The notes under the pieces: generated by a model
Database searches by the model: none
Told to the model about the DNA's origin: nothing
The model's input: only the letters and a program-made list of their open reading frames with translations
Translations under genes and position numbers: made by a program
Source of the DNA: an uncultured Gemmatimonadaceae bacterium
GTDB lineage: Bacteria > Gemmatimonadota > Gemmatimonadetes > Gemmatimonadales > Gemmatimonadaceae
Direction: 5' to 3'
Assembly: GCA_955652265.1 (NCBI GenBank)
Contig: CATPBD010000147.1
Location: forward strand, 1-6,771
DNA: 6,771 nucleotides
Part shown: one piece after another, positions 6,281 through 6,771 of the stretch
Numbering within the stretch: the first letter of the stretch is position 1
Layout of the letters: every line of letters starts with the position of its first letter

Positions 6281-6771
6281 ATGAATTTGACCGCCCGATG
6301 CGGATTTCTTTCCGGCAATTCGCATCCTCTCCGACTTCTCTCCGTTCTCGCAGTTTGCGCCGCCTCGCTGCTCTGTGCCTCCCAAGTCGCCGCACAGGCT
6401 GGGGCAGCGACCGACATCATAGTTGGCCGTGTGACAGACTCCGCCACGAGCGCTCCGGTGGAAAACGCTTCGATCACAGTCACCTCGCTGGCAACCGGAC
6501 TCGAGCGTACTGGCACAACATCCAATGACGGACGGTTCGTCGTAGTCTTCCCGGACGGCGGCGGCCACTACTCTGTTCGGGTCAGGCGTCTGGGTTACAA
6601 CCAGGTCTTGCTCTCGCTTCAACGGCGTGCCGAGGCCGATCGGATCACCGCGGATGTGCGATTGACGAGCGCCGCGACTGTTCTGAGCGACGTTACCGTC
6701 ACCGCTGCGCGCACAGATTCGACGAAGGCTGCGGGGGGAACTGGCCGAACGCTCACACAGGACCGGATCAC
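6281..6771 (+). CDS. Exported protein with carboxypeptidase regulatory-like domain, probably a TonB-dependent receptor N-terminus (3' end outside window)
   Basis: 163 complete codons are visible, with no stop before the window ends. The ATG at 6281-6283 gives a signal peptide with Arg18, a hydrophobic core (LLSVLAVCAASLLCAS) and a likely cleavage after AQA at 38-40. Next comes a beta-sandwich of the CarboxypepD_reg type, about residues 46-110: IIVGRVTDSATSAPVENASI, then SNDGRFVV (81-88), then HYSVRVRRLGY (96-106). After it, LSDVTVTAARTDS resembles the linker that leads to a TonB box or plug domain. In Gemmatimonadota and Bacteroidota this arrangement usually begins outer-membrane TonB-dependent receptors, but the plug and barrel would be outside the window, so a surface or adhesin-like protein with the same domain is possible. 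No strong SD precedes the start. The gene has its own promoter candidate and follows queA by 182 bases. Confidence 0.75.
   Translation, partial: MNLTARCGFLSGNSHPLRLLSVLAVCAASLLCASQVAAQAGAATDIIVGRVTDSATSAPVENASITVTSLATGLERTGTTSNDGRFVVVFPDGGGHYSVRVRRLGYNQVLLSLQRRAEADRITADVRLTSAATVLSDVTVTAARTDSTKAAGGTGRTLTQDRI

Noticed and set aside
6071..6622. 183-codon minus-strand ORF over the queA 3' end and the following gap
   Set aside because: It crosses the end of queA, the hairpin and promoter region, and the signal peptide of the exported protein, with no recognisable motif.
1..6771. A defence system, mobile element, CRISPR array or tRNA
   Set aside because: I looked on both strands for transposase or integrase motifs, regularly spaced repeats, terminal repeats and tRNA arms and saw none.

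Overview
The window looks like chromosomal DNA from a high-GC, Gram-negative-type bacterium, most plausibly Gemmatimonadota or a similar soil or sediment lineage. The grounds are protein style, not a database match: a large secreted M14-type peptidase with an amidotransferase-like C-terminal domain, an S41-type secreted protease relic, a lipoprotein, and the start of an outer-membrane-type protein with a carboxypeptidase regulatory-like domain. RuvB and QueA are ordinary and intact. The phylum is an inference.

Layout, left to right. Positions 3-1961 (+) hold the 3' part of an M14-family peptidase gene that begins before the window. Positions 2059-3090 (+) hold a decayed S41-family peptidase gene: it has no N-terminal region and is interrupted by one in-frame TAG at 2380-2382, with recognisable family sequence on both sides at the expected spacing. 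A perfect TATAAT lies in the 109-base gap before ruvB (3200-4234, +), the Holliday-junction branch-migration motor. A minus-strand gene for an unrecognised putative lipoprotein (4235-4996) converges on ruvB, with the two stop codons exactly abutting. It diverges from queA (5058-6098, +), the tRNA queuosine enzyme, which starts at GTG with an unusually close Shine-Dalgarno sequence. A 182-base gap with a hairpin and a good promoter candidate leads into the 5' part of an exported protein gene (6281 to the window end).

There are two unrelated themes. Housekeeping genes (ruvB, queA) sit among secreted or envelope proteins probably used for peptide or polymer turnover and uptake. The window shows no ruvA, ruvC, tgt or secDF beside the housekeeping genes, and the inverted lipoprotein gene prevents ruvB and queA from forming one simple operon. 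I see no RNA genes, CRISPR array, insertion sequence or phage genes, and no convincing new multigene system. The most informative oddity is the in-frame nonsense codon in the S41 gene.
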